Positions 15,009-21,643 of a DNA stretch of 29,248 bases are shown here, in pieces. Source of the stretch: Candidatus Aenigmatarchaeota archaeon. Its GTDB lineage: Archaea; Aenigmatarchaeota; Aenigmatarchaeia; QMZP01. The position numbers and the translations under genes were made by a program. The notes beneath the pieces are model-generated. The model searched no databases. It saw nothing but the letters and a program-made list of their open reading frames with translations, and was not told the origin of the DNA. The stretch lies in contig CP070801.1 in assembly GCA_020343575.1 (NCBI GenBank), forward strand, positions 398,515-427,762. Reading direction: 5' to 3'. Within the stretch, counting starts at the first letter, position 1, and each line of letters begins with the position of its first letter.

Positions 15009-15254
15009 ATGATGACAGTTTTTGAGGAGATTAAAAAACAGACCCTGACCTTAATGACAGCGGCTCTCGGTTTCGTTGCAGCACTTATCTGGAAAGATGC
15101 AATATCCGCATGGCTGGCGCCCCTGTATGAGAGCGCAGAAGGCGCATCGAGTCTCACCATAGCAGCTCTTATAGTGACAGTGGTTGTAGTTATAGTAACC
15201 ATGATTCTGGCAAAACTGCTCGCACCAAAGGAAGCCAAAGAGGCATCCAAATAG
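15009..15254 (+). CDS. Small membrane protein, DUF5654-like
   Basis: An 81-residue protein: MMTVFEEIKKQTLTLMTAAL, a hydrophobic helix at about 13-27, the conserved-looking WKDAISAWLAPLY, a second helix at about 45-68 (SLTIAALIVTVVVVIVTMI) and a basic C-terminus. The pattern FEEIKKQxLTLMTAALGFVAALxWKDAI matches the archaeal DUF5654 family, function unknown, as far as I recall. GGAGG (14999-15003) lies five bases before the ATG, a strong ribosome binding site. An upstream A/T-rich stretch near 14960-14990 may hold its promoter. Confidence 0.7.
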   Translation: MMTVFEEIKKQTLTLMTAALGFVAALIWKDAISAWLAPLYESAEGASSLTIAALIVTVVVVIVTMILAKLLAPKEAKEASK

Positions 15255-15399
15255 TAAAAAACATCTGAAGTGATTGATGCAGGATCCTGATAGTTCTGGT
15301 TATGATACCCATAAGATTCAAGTCAGGAAAAATTCAAAACATATTTAATTCAAACAAACAAATAATACGTATAAATTATTTTGATCCGGAGGTGGTTTG

Positions 15400-15795
15400 A
15401 TGACGAAGAAAGCAAAAGAAGCCAAGAAAGCAAAGCCAAAGCAAAAACCAAAAGAAGAAAAGAAGGAAAGACTAGCGTTTCCAGAGGCATGCATAGTAAG
15501 GATAATGAAAGGACACATGGACAAGGAGAAGATGATAAAGAAGGAAGTAAAGGTAGCAATGAACAAGTGGCTCGAGAAGCTTTGCTCGAACGTAGCGAAA
15601 ACCATGAACACTTTCCCCTACGTTATGATGACAAAGAGCGAGTTCAACAGGGGAATAAAGGTTTATGAGACACTGGAGGAGTTCGAAAAGGAAAAGCAGA
15701 GAATACTCGCTCATATGGATGCAATGAAGAAGGACATAGAGAGACTCGAAAGGGATTTAGGAAAGACAGAGCAGGAAGTTCTGGAGATGAGTTAA
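15400..15795 (+). CDS. Probable histone-fold protein with basic N-tail and coiled-coil C-tail
   Basis: A 131-residue protein. After about 25 Lys-rich residues, FPEACIVRIMKGHM could be histone helix 1, IKKEVKVAMNKWLEKLCSN plus the next eight residues a long helix 2, VMMT a loop, and KSEFNRGIKVYE helix 3. The A-x-V-x-R-I-h-K start and the T-x-x-E/D-h-x-x-A/G-I ending resemble archaeal histones. Instead of stopping there, it goes on for 45 residues as a coiled coil (FEKEKQRILAHMDAMKKDIE). Ordinary archaeal histones are about 67 residues with no tails. Start ATG 15400 has GGAGGTGG five bases upstream, so expression should be strong. The fold is inferred from pattern and helix lengths. Confidence 0.55.
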   Translation: MTKKAKEAKKAKPKQKPKEEKKERLAFPEACIVRIMKGHMDKEKMIKKEVKVAMNKWLEKLCSNVAKTMNTFPYVMMTKSEFNRGIKVYETLEEFEKEKQRILAHMDAMKKDIERLERDLGKTEQEVLEMS

Positions 15796-15808
15796 ATCTC
15801 CTAGTTCT

Positions 15809-15828
15809 TTTAAAATAAATAAAAACCA
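15809..15828 (+). promoter_or_regulatory. A/T-rich TATA-like promoter before tRNA-Leu
   Basis: The run TTTTAAAATAAATAAAAACC just upstream of the tRNA-Leu gene contains TATA-like sequence about 25-40 bases before the mature 5' end at 15851. This spacing suits transcription starting a few bases before the tRNA. It also carries the histone-like gene's 3' end, so part of the T-run may serve as that gene's terminator. Confidence 0.4.
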
Positions 15829-15872
15829 TTTTACTATACCTAAGTATATCGCGGGGGTACCCAAGCGGTCAA

Positions 15873-15887
15873 AAGAAATCTGGCCAG
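15873..15887 (+). other. Predicted tRNA-Leu intron 1 (D-loop, 15 nt)
   Basis: Central helix GGTC (15867-15870) pairs with GGCC (15882-15885), with one G-U pair. Bulges are AAA (15871-15873) and AGA (15886-15888). Cutting each bulge after its second base, as archaeal splicing endonuclease does, removes 15 bases and restores GGTCAAAGGG, the normal Leu D-arm. The inner hairpin is short (AG/CT with a four-base loop), and the outer exon helix is separated by five bases, so this is a relaxed motif. Confidence 0.7.
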
Positions 15888-15918
15888 AGGGGCTAGCCTA
15901 AGGAGCTAGTGGCTTAGT

Positions 15919-15949
15919 ACATTTCCGGCGAAAGCCGGTTGTGTGAGAC
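15919..15949 (+). other. Predicted tRNA-Leu intron 2 (variable arm, 31 nt)
   Basis: Central helix CTTA (15913-15916) pairs with TGAG (15944-15947) with one G-U pair. Bulges are GTA (15917-15919) and ACG (15948-15950). The inner helix is CAT/GTG followed by the very stable hairpin CCGGC-GAAA-GCCGG (15925-15938), a GNRA tetraloop. Removal leaves a variable arm GGC-TTAGT-GCC, normal for tRNA-Leu. An intron in the variable arm is a rare position. Confidence 0.72.
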
Positions 15950-15966
15950 GCCTTCCTGGGTTCGAA

Positions 15967-15985
15967 CCTCGAAAATGAGCGGAAG
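15967..15985 (+). other. Predicted tRNA-Leu intron 3 (T-loop position 59/60, 19 nt)
   Basis: T-stem CTGGG/CCCAG is the outer helix. TTCG (15961-15964) pairs with CGGA (15980-15983) as the 4-bp centre, bulges AAC (15965-15967) and AGT (15984-15986) flank it on opposite strands, and CTC/GAG is the inner helix. This is a full strict bulge-helix-bulge. Removal rebuilds the consensus T-loop TTCGAAT exactly. The tRNA-Ser gene at 24005-24156 has an intron at the same position with the same CGGA. Confidence 0.85.
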
Positions 15986-16042
15986 TCCCAGCCCCCGCAT
16001 TTATAATATTCAAGTCATTAGTGACAATCCTAGTGATGAAAG

Positions 16043-17491
16043 ATGAAAATATTGTTCATTCAACAGGATGTATTCAAAAACTATGGAATAATGATGCTCT
16101 CTGCCATTCTTAAAAAGAATGGACATGAATGTGATATTCTTATCGATTGTTTAGAAAAAGATTTAACATGTAAAATAAAATCAATCAAGCCTTACATTAT
16201 AGGTTTTTCTATTACAACAACGAGATACTCATGGATGATAGATTTAGCGAAGATGGTAAAATCAAAATTTAAAATCCCAATATTAGTTGGGGGCCCACAT
16301 CCTACCTTTTTCCCAGAAATAATAAATGAAGATTTTATAGATATTGTCTGCATAGGAGAGGGAGAGTATGCAATTCTGGAACTTTTGGACAAACTTGAAA
16401 ATGGAGAAGATATAAATAATATTAAGAATCTTTGGGTAAAGGAAGGTCGCAAAATTTTCAGAAATCAGATAAGAAATCTAATTGAAGATCTAGATTCTCT
16501 GCCATATGCAGATCGCGATCTTTACAAAAAATACACTCTTTTGAGAAACCAAAATACAGATGTATTTATGGCAAGTAGGGGATGTCCATATAATTGCACT
16601 TTTTGCTTCAATAAAAGATACAATAATCTTTACAGAGGAAAGGGAAAGATTCTTAGAAGAAGGTCTATTTTGAGCCTAATTAATGAGATTAAGAGGATAG
16701 TTAGCAATAATAGAAATGTTAACTACCTAATTTTCTTAGATGATACTTTTATTCTAGGCCCAAGAAACTGGTTTATTGAATTTCTTACAAAATACAAACA
16801 TGAAATTGGCCTTCCTTTTAGCATAACCGCAAGAGCAGATCTAGTTGATGAAGAAATAATTAAAATACTGAAAGAAGCGGGTTGCAACTCTATAAGAATG
16901 GGTATAGAATCAGCAAATCCATATTTGAGAGAAAAAGTTCTGAAAAAAGAAATCACTAATAAGCAAATAGAATATGCTACTAAAGTCATTAAAAATAATA
17001 AAATCAAGTTGCAACTTTATAATATTTTAGGTACACCAGGAGAGACTTTGGATACAGCTTTAGAAACATACGAACTTTCTTACAAACTCCATCCACATTA
17101 TGCTTGGTGCTCATTAATGCAGCCCTATCCAGGTACAGAAATAATGGAAATAGCGAAAGAACAAAAACTCATACGAGAAGATTATGGTTTTGAAGATTTA
17201 GATAACTCATATTTCAGTACCCTTCCATTAAACATTACCAATAAGAAAGAAATTGTCAATCTTCAGAAATTATTCCAGTTTGGAAATGTTTTTAGAATCC
17301 CAAAAAGTTTGATAAAAATTTTGATTAAACTTCCTTATAACAGAATATTTGAACTAATCTTCAAAATTAACTATGCAATTGGAATCAAAAGAATGGACAA
17401 TCTAAGCTGGAATTATGTTTTTAGAGTGTCTATGCACTCAAAAGGATATTTCAGAAAACAAGAATCATTAAACGCAGCACGATTTTCTTAA
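16043..17491 (+). CDS. B12-binding-domain radical SAM protein
   Basis: A 482-residue enzyme of the cobalamin-binding radical SAM superfamily. Residues 1-135 form the B12-binding-like domain (YGIMMLSAILKKNGHECDI, VGGPHPTFFPE, CIGEGEYAILEL). The radical SAM core begins at RGCPYNCTFCFN with CxxxCxxC (C181, C185, C188), then LIFLDDTF, RMGIESANP and YNILGTPGET. Such enzymes methylate or rearrange unactivated carbons; the substrate cannot be read from sequence. The gene is clearly richer in A+T than its neighbours (many AAA, ATA, AAT codons) and begins 44 bases after the tRNA-Leu 3' end, which suggests transfer into a tRNA-adjacent site. Its 3' end overlaps the convergent PHP gene by four bases. 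Confidence 0.9.
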   Translation: MKILFIQQDVFKNYGIMMLSAILKKNGHECDILIDCLEKDLTCKIKSIKPYIIGFSITTTRYSWMIDLAKMVKSKFKIPILVGGPHPTFFPEIINEDFIDIVCIGEGEYAILELLDKLENGEDINNIKNLWVKEGRKIFRNQIRNLIEDLDSLPYADRDLYKKYTLLRNQNTDVFMASRGCPYNCTFCFNKRYNNLYRGKGKILRRRSILSLINEIKRIVSNNRNVNYLIFLDDTFILGPRNWFIEFLTKYKHEIGLPFSITARADLVDEEIIKILKEAGCNSIRMGIESANPYLREKVLKKEITNKQIEYATKVIKNNKIKLQLYNILGTPGETLDTALETYELSYKLHPHYAWCSLMQPYPGTEIMEIAKEQKLIREDYGFEDLDNSYFSTLPLNITNKKEIVNLQKLFQFGNVFRIPKSLIKILIKLPYNRIFELIFKINYAIGIKRMDNLSWNYVFRVSMHSKGYFRKQESLNAARFS

Positions 17492-18324
17492 TAATAGGTC
17501 AGGAACCTCATGCCTCCGTAAACCATGGAACAACCCAGACCAAAGTTGCCCAAAAGTTTCCAGAACCCATCCCATGTTCTGTTTTTTGAGAGAACATACC
17601 TTCTGAGCATCCCCTTAGCAACCCATGCCCTGGGTGGGGAATAGTTATGGTTTATGTACTTCATAACCTCCATGTAGGATCTTGTAAACCTCTCTTTTGC
17701 CCAGTCCATAAGAACGGAAAGGGGCATGTAATCTGTCTGGAATTCCACCCTACCGGCTTTTATCTCCTTCAGGGCACTATCAAGATCATAAGCATTAATC
17801 TCATTCACAGCCAAACCAAACATTTCCTCTGAATGGGAATCAGATCCAACCACCATGGGTCTTCCAAACTCTTCTGCCTTGTTGAATGCAAGTCTGTTAG
17901 AGAGTTTGTCAAGATTCATAGAATTGAATACCTCAACAGCATCCACGTAGTATACCCCGTTCTTAATACCATGACTCCTAAGGTCAAAGGGATGGGGGGC
18001 TATTGCCAAAGCTCCCTGTTCATGAATATTCTCAATAGTCTCCTGTAAACCCAGGTCCCTGTCTATATGTTCATTCAGACCCAGTCCAATCAGATGACCC
18101 TTCCGTGTGTTTATCTCCATACTTGGTATGAAAATCAACCCGTATTCCCTTGCTGCTCTCTTTGCTTCTTTCCACGCTCTGGAGTCATCATGATCTGTTA
18201 TCGCAACACCAAATATCCCTTTAAGCCTGGCTGTCTTTATGATCTCCCTTGGAGACATGAACGCCTCCCATGGGATTTTCTTCCCCCTTGAGTAATGGGA
18301 ATGGCAATGGAGCTCAAACCTCAT
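17488..18324 (-). CDS. PHP-domain metal-dependent phosphoesterase
   Basis: A PHP-superfamily protein of 278 residues. Metal-binding motifs are all visible: HCHSHYSRG at the N-terminus, ITDHDD (about 45-50), a Glu/His pair in MEINTRKGHLIGLG, APHPFD, and VGSDSHSEE. These fit the PHP active site with up to three metal ions; related proteins hydrolyse nucleotide or histidinol phosphates. The C-terminal 80 residues, rich in aromatic and basic residues, are specific to this subgroup. I start at ATG 18324 with GGTGAAGGAT just upstream; an in-frame ATG five codons earlier is the alternative. It diverges from the cis-prenyltransferase gene. Confidence 0.87.
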   Translation of the reverse strand: MRFELHCHSHYSRGKKIPWEAFMSPREIIKTARLKGIFGVAITDHDDSRAWKEAKRAAREYGLIFIPSMEINTRKGHLIGLGLNEHIDRDLGLQETIENIHEQGALAIAPHPFDLRSHGIKNGVYYVDAVEVFNSMNLDKLSNRLAFNKAEEFGRPMVVGSDSHSEEMFGLAVNEINAYDLDSALKEIKAGRVEFQTDYMPLSVLMDWAKERFTRSYMEVMKYINHNYSPPRAWVAKGMLRRYVLSKNRTWDGFWKLLGNFGLGCSMVYGGMRFLTYY

Positions 18325-18408
18325 ATCCTTCACCAACATTTATTATTTAAAAACACAACAATTATAATATTAACCTAGTGATAAAGATATATACTAATAG
18401 TAAAAAAG

Positions 18409-19128
18409 GTGGTTAATATCAAGGTACTAACTAGCCTCGGAATCATACCAGATGGGAACAGGAGATTTGCAAAGAGACTTCTGGAGAACCCTGGGAAGGG
18501 GCATGAATGGGGCATGAAAAAAATAGAGAAGATTATGGAATGGTGTAGGGAGCTGGAAATAAAGAATGTAACCTTCTACACACTTTCCCTCGAAAACCTG
18601 AACAGAAGACCAAAGGAGGAGCTTGATTTTCTTTTTTCCCTTGCGAGAAAGGAACTCGGTGATATCATAAACAATCCCAAGCACTGGGTCCATGAAACCA
18701 ATACAAAAATGAATTTTTTCGGTCAGCTTCACAGGCTTCCAGAGGACCTGCAGGAAAAAGTAAAGATGGTAAGAGAAAAGACAAAGAACTACAAAGAATC
18801 CAACCTAAACCTTGCAATAGCCTATGGAGGCAGGCAGGAAATACTGGATACTGTGAGGAAAATTGCATCAGAGGTTTCTCAGGGAAGATTATCACCCAAG
18901 GATATTGATGAGATGGTCTTCAGACACAACCTCTCCACAGACGGAACACCTGACCCAGATCTTATAATAAGGACTGGTGGGGAGAAAAGGACTTCCAATT
19001 TTCTAACCTTCCAGTCAACCTACTCCGAGCTCATATTCTTAGATACCCTTTGGCCCGAACTGGGGAAAGAGGAGTTTTTCAACGCTGTGGGGGAATTTGG
19101 GGAGAGGGATAGGAGATTCGGAAAATAG
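18409..19128 (+). CDS. uppS: Cis-prenyltransferase (undecaprenyl diphosphate synthase family)
   Basis: This enzyme condenses isopentenyl diphosphate onto an allylic primer to make long-chain polyprenyl diphosphates, carriers for glycan assembly in archaea. Motifs: GIIPDGNRRFAKR at the N-terminus with the catalytic Asp, FYTLSLENLNRRPKEEL, NLAIAYGGRQEI and the C-terminal DPDLIIRTGGEKRTSNFLTF plus YSELIFLDTLWPE. Length (239 residues) is normal. GTG 18409 is the first start in frame and gives only a short lead before the first motif; no strong ribosome binding site is visible. Confidence 0.92.
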   Translation: MVNIKVLTSLGIIPDGNRRFAKRLLENPGKGHEWGMKKIEKIMEWCRELEIKNVTFYTLSLENLNRRPKEELDFLFSLARKELGDIINNPKHWVHETNTKMNFFGQLHRLPEDLQEKVKMVREKTKNYKESNLNLAIAYGGRQEILDTVRKIASEVSQGRLSPKDIDEMVFRHNLSTDGTPDPDLIIRTGGEKRTSNFLTFQSTYSELIFLDTLWPELGKEEFFNAVGEFGERDRRFGK

Positions 19129-19188
19129 TCCCCTTGATACTGATTTTCTGTCAAAAATAACCCAAAAACCGCTAAAAAGAGGCAAACA

Positions 19189-19196
19189 TTTATATA
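19189..19196 (+). promoter_or_regulatory. TATA box for EF-1A, with leader hairpin
   Basis: TTTATATA (19189-19196) preceded by GGCAAACA is a very good archaeal TATA/BRE pair. Transcription should start near 19217-19222, leaving a leader of about 80 bases. Near its 5' end the leader holds GCCC-GTAA-GGGC (19224-19235), a compact hairpin with a GNRA-type loop that may stabilise this abundant mRNA. A second TATA-like ATTTAAAT lies at 19244-19251. The rest of the 171-base gap shows nothing else. Confidence 0.6.
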
Positions 19197-19299
19197 CTTG
19201 ATGGTTAATCTAATATAATCCAAGCCCGTAAGGGCAAACAAGGATTTAAATACCGAATTCAAAATTCAAAGGTTTGATATTCAATATGGAGGTGTATAC

Positions 19300-20568
19300 A
19301 TGGCAGAAAAACCACACATCAACGTAATAACAGCAGGTCACGTAGACCATGGCAAGTCAACCTTAATCGGAAGACTATTGTTCGATTCAGGTTCACTGTC
19401 AGACCAGGAACTTAGGAAGCTCAAGGAAAAGGCCAAGGAATTGAAGAAGGAGACATTTGAGTTCGCTTTCGTTATGGATCAGCTGAAGGAGGAGAGAGAG
19501 AGAGGTCTTACAATAGACCTTATGTACAAACCAATCCAGACAGACAAGCTGTACATAACCATAATCGATGTCCCGGGACACAGGGATTTCATCAAGAACA
19601 TGATAACTGGGGCTTCACAAGCAGATGCAGCGATACTCGTTGTTTCAGCAAAGGACGGTGTACAGGAGCAGACAAAGGAGCATCTATACCTCGCAAAGGT
19701 TCTTGGAATTGCACAGCTGGTTGTGGCTGTTAACAAGATGGACGCTGTGGATTACAAGGAAGACAAGTTCAATGAGGTAAAGGAACAGGTAGGCAAGATA
19801 CTGACAACCCTTGGATACAAGATGGACGATGTGCCATTCATACCTGTATCTGCGTATGTTGGAGACAACGTGGTAAAGAAATCAGACAAGCTTAGCTGGT
19901 TCAAGGGACCGCTTTTAGTCGAGGCTCTTGATCAGACATTCGAGGCACCGAAAAAGCCAGTGGATAAGCCCCTGAGGCTGCCTATTCAGGATGTCTACAC
20001 CATAACTGGTGTTGGAACCGTTCCTGTGGGAAGGGTTGAGACAGGCATTCTGAAGCCAGGAGACAAGATAGTCTTCATGCCAAGTGGCGCAAAGGGTGAA
20101 GTGAAATCAATAGAGATGCACCACAAGCAGTTGGACAAGGCAGAACCAGGAGACAACGTCGGCTTCAACGTGAGAGGCGTAGCGAAGAACGAGATCAGGA
20201 GAGGAGACGTTGTCGGACACGACAAGAACCCACCAACCGTTGCCAAGGAATTCACAGGGCAGATAATCGTGCTTCAGCATCCGACTGTGGTGACCAAGGG
20301 ATACACACCTGTGTTCCACACTCACACAGCACACGTGGCATGCAAGATAAAAGAGATTGTGAAGAAGATTGATCCAAAGTCAGGAGCAACCATAAAGGAG
20401 AAGCCAGACATGCTGAAATCTGGTGATGCAGCTGTAATCAAAGTCGAACCAACACAGCCGCTTGCAATAGAGAAGCAGTCAGACTTCCCACAGCTCGCAA
20501 AGTTCGCAATCAGGGACATGGGCAAGACAGTTGCCGCAGGTATTATAATAGACTTGGTAAAGGCTTAA
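19300..20568 (+). CDS. tuf: Translation elongation factor EF-1 alpha (aEF1A)
   Basis: GTPase that brings aminoacyl-tRNA to the ribosome. All GTP-binding motifs are intact: GHVDHGKST (residues 13-21), the switch I end RGLTID, DVPGHRDF, NKMD, and SAYVGDN. Domain 2 (GTGVGTVPVGRVETGILKPGD-like) and domain 3 (HTAHVACKI, FAIRDMGKTVAAG) follow. Length of 422 residues is normal. GGAGGTG at about 19290 is the ribosome binding site. Unlike many archaea, S10 does not follow; instead a T-rich terminator and a foreign-looking segment do. Codon use is strongly AGG/AGA for Arg, typical of highly expressed genes here. Confidence 0.98.
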   Translation: MAEKPHINVITAGHVDHGKSTLIGRLLFDSGSLSDQELRKLKEKAKELKKETFEFAFVMDQLKEERERGLTIDLMYKPIQTDKLYITIIDVPGHRDFIKNMITGASQADAAILVVSAKDGVQEQTKEHLYLAKVLGIAQLVVAVNKMDAVDYKEDKFNEVKEQVGKILTTLGYKMDDVPFIPVSAYVGDNVVKKSDKLSWFKGPLLVEALDQTFEAPKKPVDKPLRLPIQDVYTITGVGTVPVGRVETGILKPGDKIVFMPSGAKGEVKSIEMHHKQLDKAEPGDNVGFNVRGVAKNEIRRGDVVGHDKNPPTVAKEFTGQIIVLQHPTVVTKGYTPVFHTHTAHVACKIKEIVKKIDPKSGATIKEKPDMLKSGDAAVIKVEPTQPLAIEKQSDFPQLAKFAIRDMGKTVAAGIIIDLVKA

Positions 20569-20604
20569 TTTCCCCTTTACCTTTTCTTTTATTTTAATTT
20601 CCCC
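20569..20604 (+). terminator. Pyrimidine/T-rich terminator after EF-1A
   Basis: Directly after the EF-1A stop there is a 35-base tract of T and C with several runs of T (CTTTTCTTTTATTTTAATTT) and no hairpin. Archaeal RNA polymerase terminates at such T-tracts, so this likely ends the EF-1A transcript. Inferred from composition. Confidence 0.6.
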
Positions 20605-20660
20605 AGACTCATTTCTATCAAATTATCCTCTTATAAGATTTTCGGTCATATATACTATTT

Positions 20661-20675
20661 ATGTTATTATAACAT
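20661..20675. promoter_or_regulatory. Perfect 15-bp palindrome ATGTTAT-T-ATAACAT
   Basis: ATGTTAT (20661-20667) and ATAACAT (20669-20675) form a perfect inverted repeat around one T. It lies just after the A/T-rich CATATATACTATTT (20648-20660), which could be a TATA box, so the palindrome would sit where a repressor dimer could block transcription. It is about 260 bases upstream of the lipoprotein-like gene. No known operator is recognised. Confidence 0.45.
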
Positions 20676-20743
20676 GGTAACAATTATACGATAGTTCATG
20701 CTCACCAAATAAATACAAATCTCAGGTCTCTTCGGGGATACAA

Positions 20744-20902
20744 ACATGCGATGCGAAGCATCCCATGTCTTAACCAGTAAATAAGGCTCCGGCCAATTGC
20801 GAAGACCACTCTCAGCGGTTTCGGGGGTCGGGATTTGTTTAGATAGATTTATAGAGACGTTGCTAAAGCGAACGTCTTTCGAGACACCGTAAGGTGTCTT
20901 TT
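20744..20902 (+). ncRNA. Candidate structured RNA ending in an intrinsic-type terminator
   Basis: This gene-free stretch of about 365 bases between EF-1A and the lipoprotein gene is full of stable hairpins. ACATG-C-GATGC with loop GAA pairs back to GCATC-C-CATGT (20744-20768). AGACGTT pairs with AACGTCT (20855-20877, plus GC/GC and loop TAAA). AGACACC-GTAA-GGTGTCT (20882-20899) is followed by TTTT, like a bacterial intrinsic terminator, ending 30 bases before the lipoprotein start. The region could encode a small RNA or a 5' attenuator of the lipoprotein operon. I do not recognise an RNA family. Confidence 0.45.
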
Positions 20903-20933
20903 GATTAATTCTATGTAAAAAGGAAATGAAAAA

Positions 20934-21542
20934 ATGAAAAAATTCACGATTCTAATCGTCACAGCGTGTTTGTTTTGGGCTTGCGTGTCAGTTCCCAGCA
21001 AAGTTCAGGTCACTGAACAAAAGACTGAGACCAAAAAAAGCACCAGGCTTATTGCTGCAATGGAGGTCATTGATAGCGCAGATTTTACTACAAACGACAA
21101 GAACTTTCGGTCCGGAAGCACAAACAAAGTCTTCATTGAGGATTATATTTACCTATTCTTTACTAAAGGACGAGATGATAGAGATGTCAGAATGTTCTAC
21201 TCACAGATCATGAAACCAGAGAATACTAATCTACACATGTGCGTCTATGATGAAGAATACGAATTCATTGCACAGGTAACTGAGAATTCAAATGCTGCTA
21301 AAGATGACCATGATATAATCATATACTGTGCTGATAACTCAGAACATACGATAAGGAAGATTGGAACTGTAGATTTCAATGATTTTACAGTTAAAGTCTA
21401 CGGTACTGAAAACCAAATCATTGCGACAATGTGGAGGTGTGCTGGAACTCCTAAATACTATGTAGAATTTAAGACCGATAAGATAAGAAGAGAGACCATT
21501 CTGGCAGTCATCCCGATGGTAATGGAGATTGAAAAAAGATAG
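20934..21542 (+). CDS. Lipoprotein-like secreted protein, unknown function
   Basis: A 202-residue protein with a bacterial-style signal peptide: KK, hydrophobic FTILIVTACLFWA, then Cys17 (CVSVPSKVQ). The lipobox is imperfect (F-W-A-C). The mature part is beta-rich with YLFFTKGRDDRDVRMFY-like segments and a C-terminal half alternating polar and hydrophobic residues; no catalytic motif is seen. Ribosome binding site AAAAAGGA precedes ATG 20934. It is followed by a strong hairpin terminator. The style differs from the rest of the window, and the gene is grouped with the PurL/PurM-like pair in a probable transferred segment. Confidence 0.6.
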   Translation: MKKFTILIVTACLFWACVSVPSKVQVTEQKTETKKSTRLIAAMEVIDSADFTTNDKNFRSGSTNKVFIEDYIYLFFTKGRDDRDVRMFYSQIMKPENTNLHMCVYDEEYEFIAQVTENSNAAKDDHDIIIYCADNSEHTIRKIGTVDFNDFTVKVYGTENQIIATMWRCAGTPKYYVEFKTDKIRRETILAVIPMVMEIEKR

Positions 21543-21611
21543 GGCGCCTTCTCTTGTGCAATCACTTCGGGGCATTTCATGGTTCGCACAGTTACGGGAG
21601 GGCGCTCTTTT
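21542..21611 (+). terminator. Long hairpin with T-run after the lipoprotein-like gene
   Basis: GGGCGCCTTCTC (21542-21553) pairs with GGGAGGGCGCTC (21596-21607) over 12 positions including G-U pairs, and TGTGC (21555-21559) pairs with GCACA (21586-21590) further in. TTTTATT follows. The shape is that of a bacterial intrinsic terminator, although the loop is long. It begins inside the lipoprotein stop codon and ends 33 bases before the PurL-like start, so it may also work as an attenuator for the purine-like genes. Confidence 0.6.
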
Positions 21612-21643
21612 ATTGAAAATAAATTCTGTAAAAAGGAGGTAAA

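Larger units (their letters stand above)
15851..15999 (+). tRNA. tRNA-Leu with three predicted introns (D-loop, variable arm, T-loop)
   Basis: Acceptor GCGGGGG (15851-15857) pairs with CCCCCGC (15992-15998); A15999 fits discriminator A73 of Leu. T-stem CTGGG/CCCAG, D-stem CCC/GGG and anticodon stem CTAGC/GCTAG (15893-15897, 15905-15909) are perfect. The locus is about 148 bases to position 72, far above the usual 83-88. Three bulge-helix-bulge motifs, each with a 4-bp centre and two 3-base bulges, predict introns at 15873-15887, 15919-15949 and 15967-15985. Removing them gives 83 bases, with D-loop AAGCGGTCAAA, a long variable arm (GGC/GCC) and T-loop TTCGAAT, a standard class II tRNA. The anticodon loop CTAAGGA gives anticodon AAG, rare in archaea, with Leu-like G37. 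CCA is not encoded. Confidence 0.85.

Noticed and set aside
15898..15917. Alternative tRNA-Leu fold with anticodon TAG (15915-15917) using CTAAG/CTTAG pairing
   Set aside because: It breaks the perfect anticodon stem, leaves no matching stem for the new loop, and does not give a normal variable arm.
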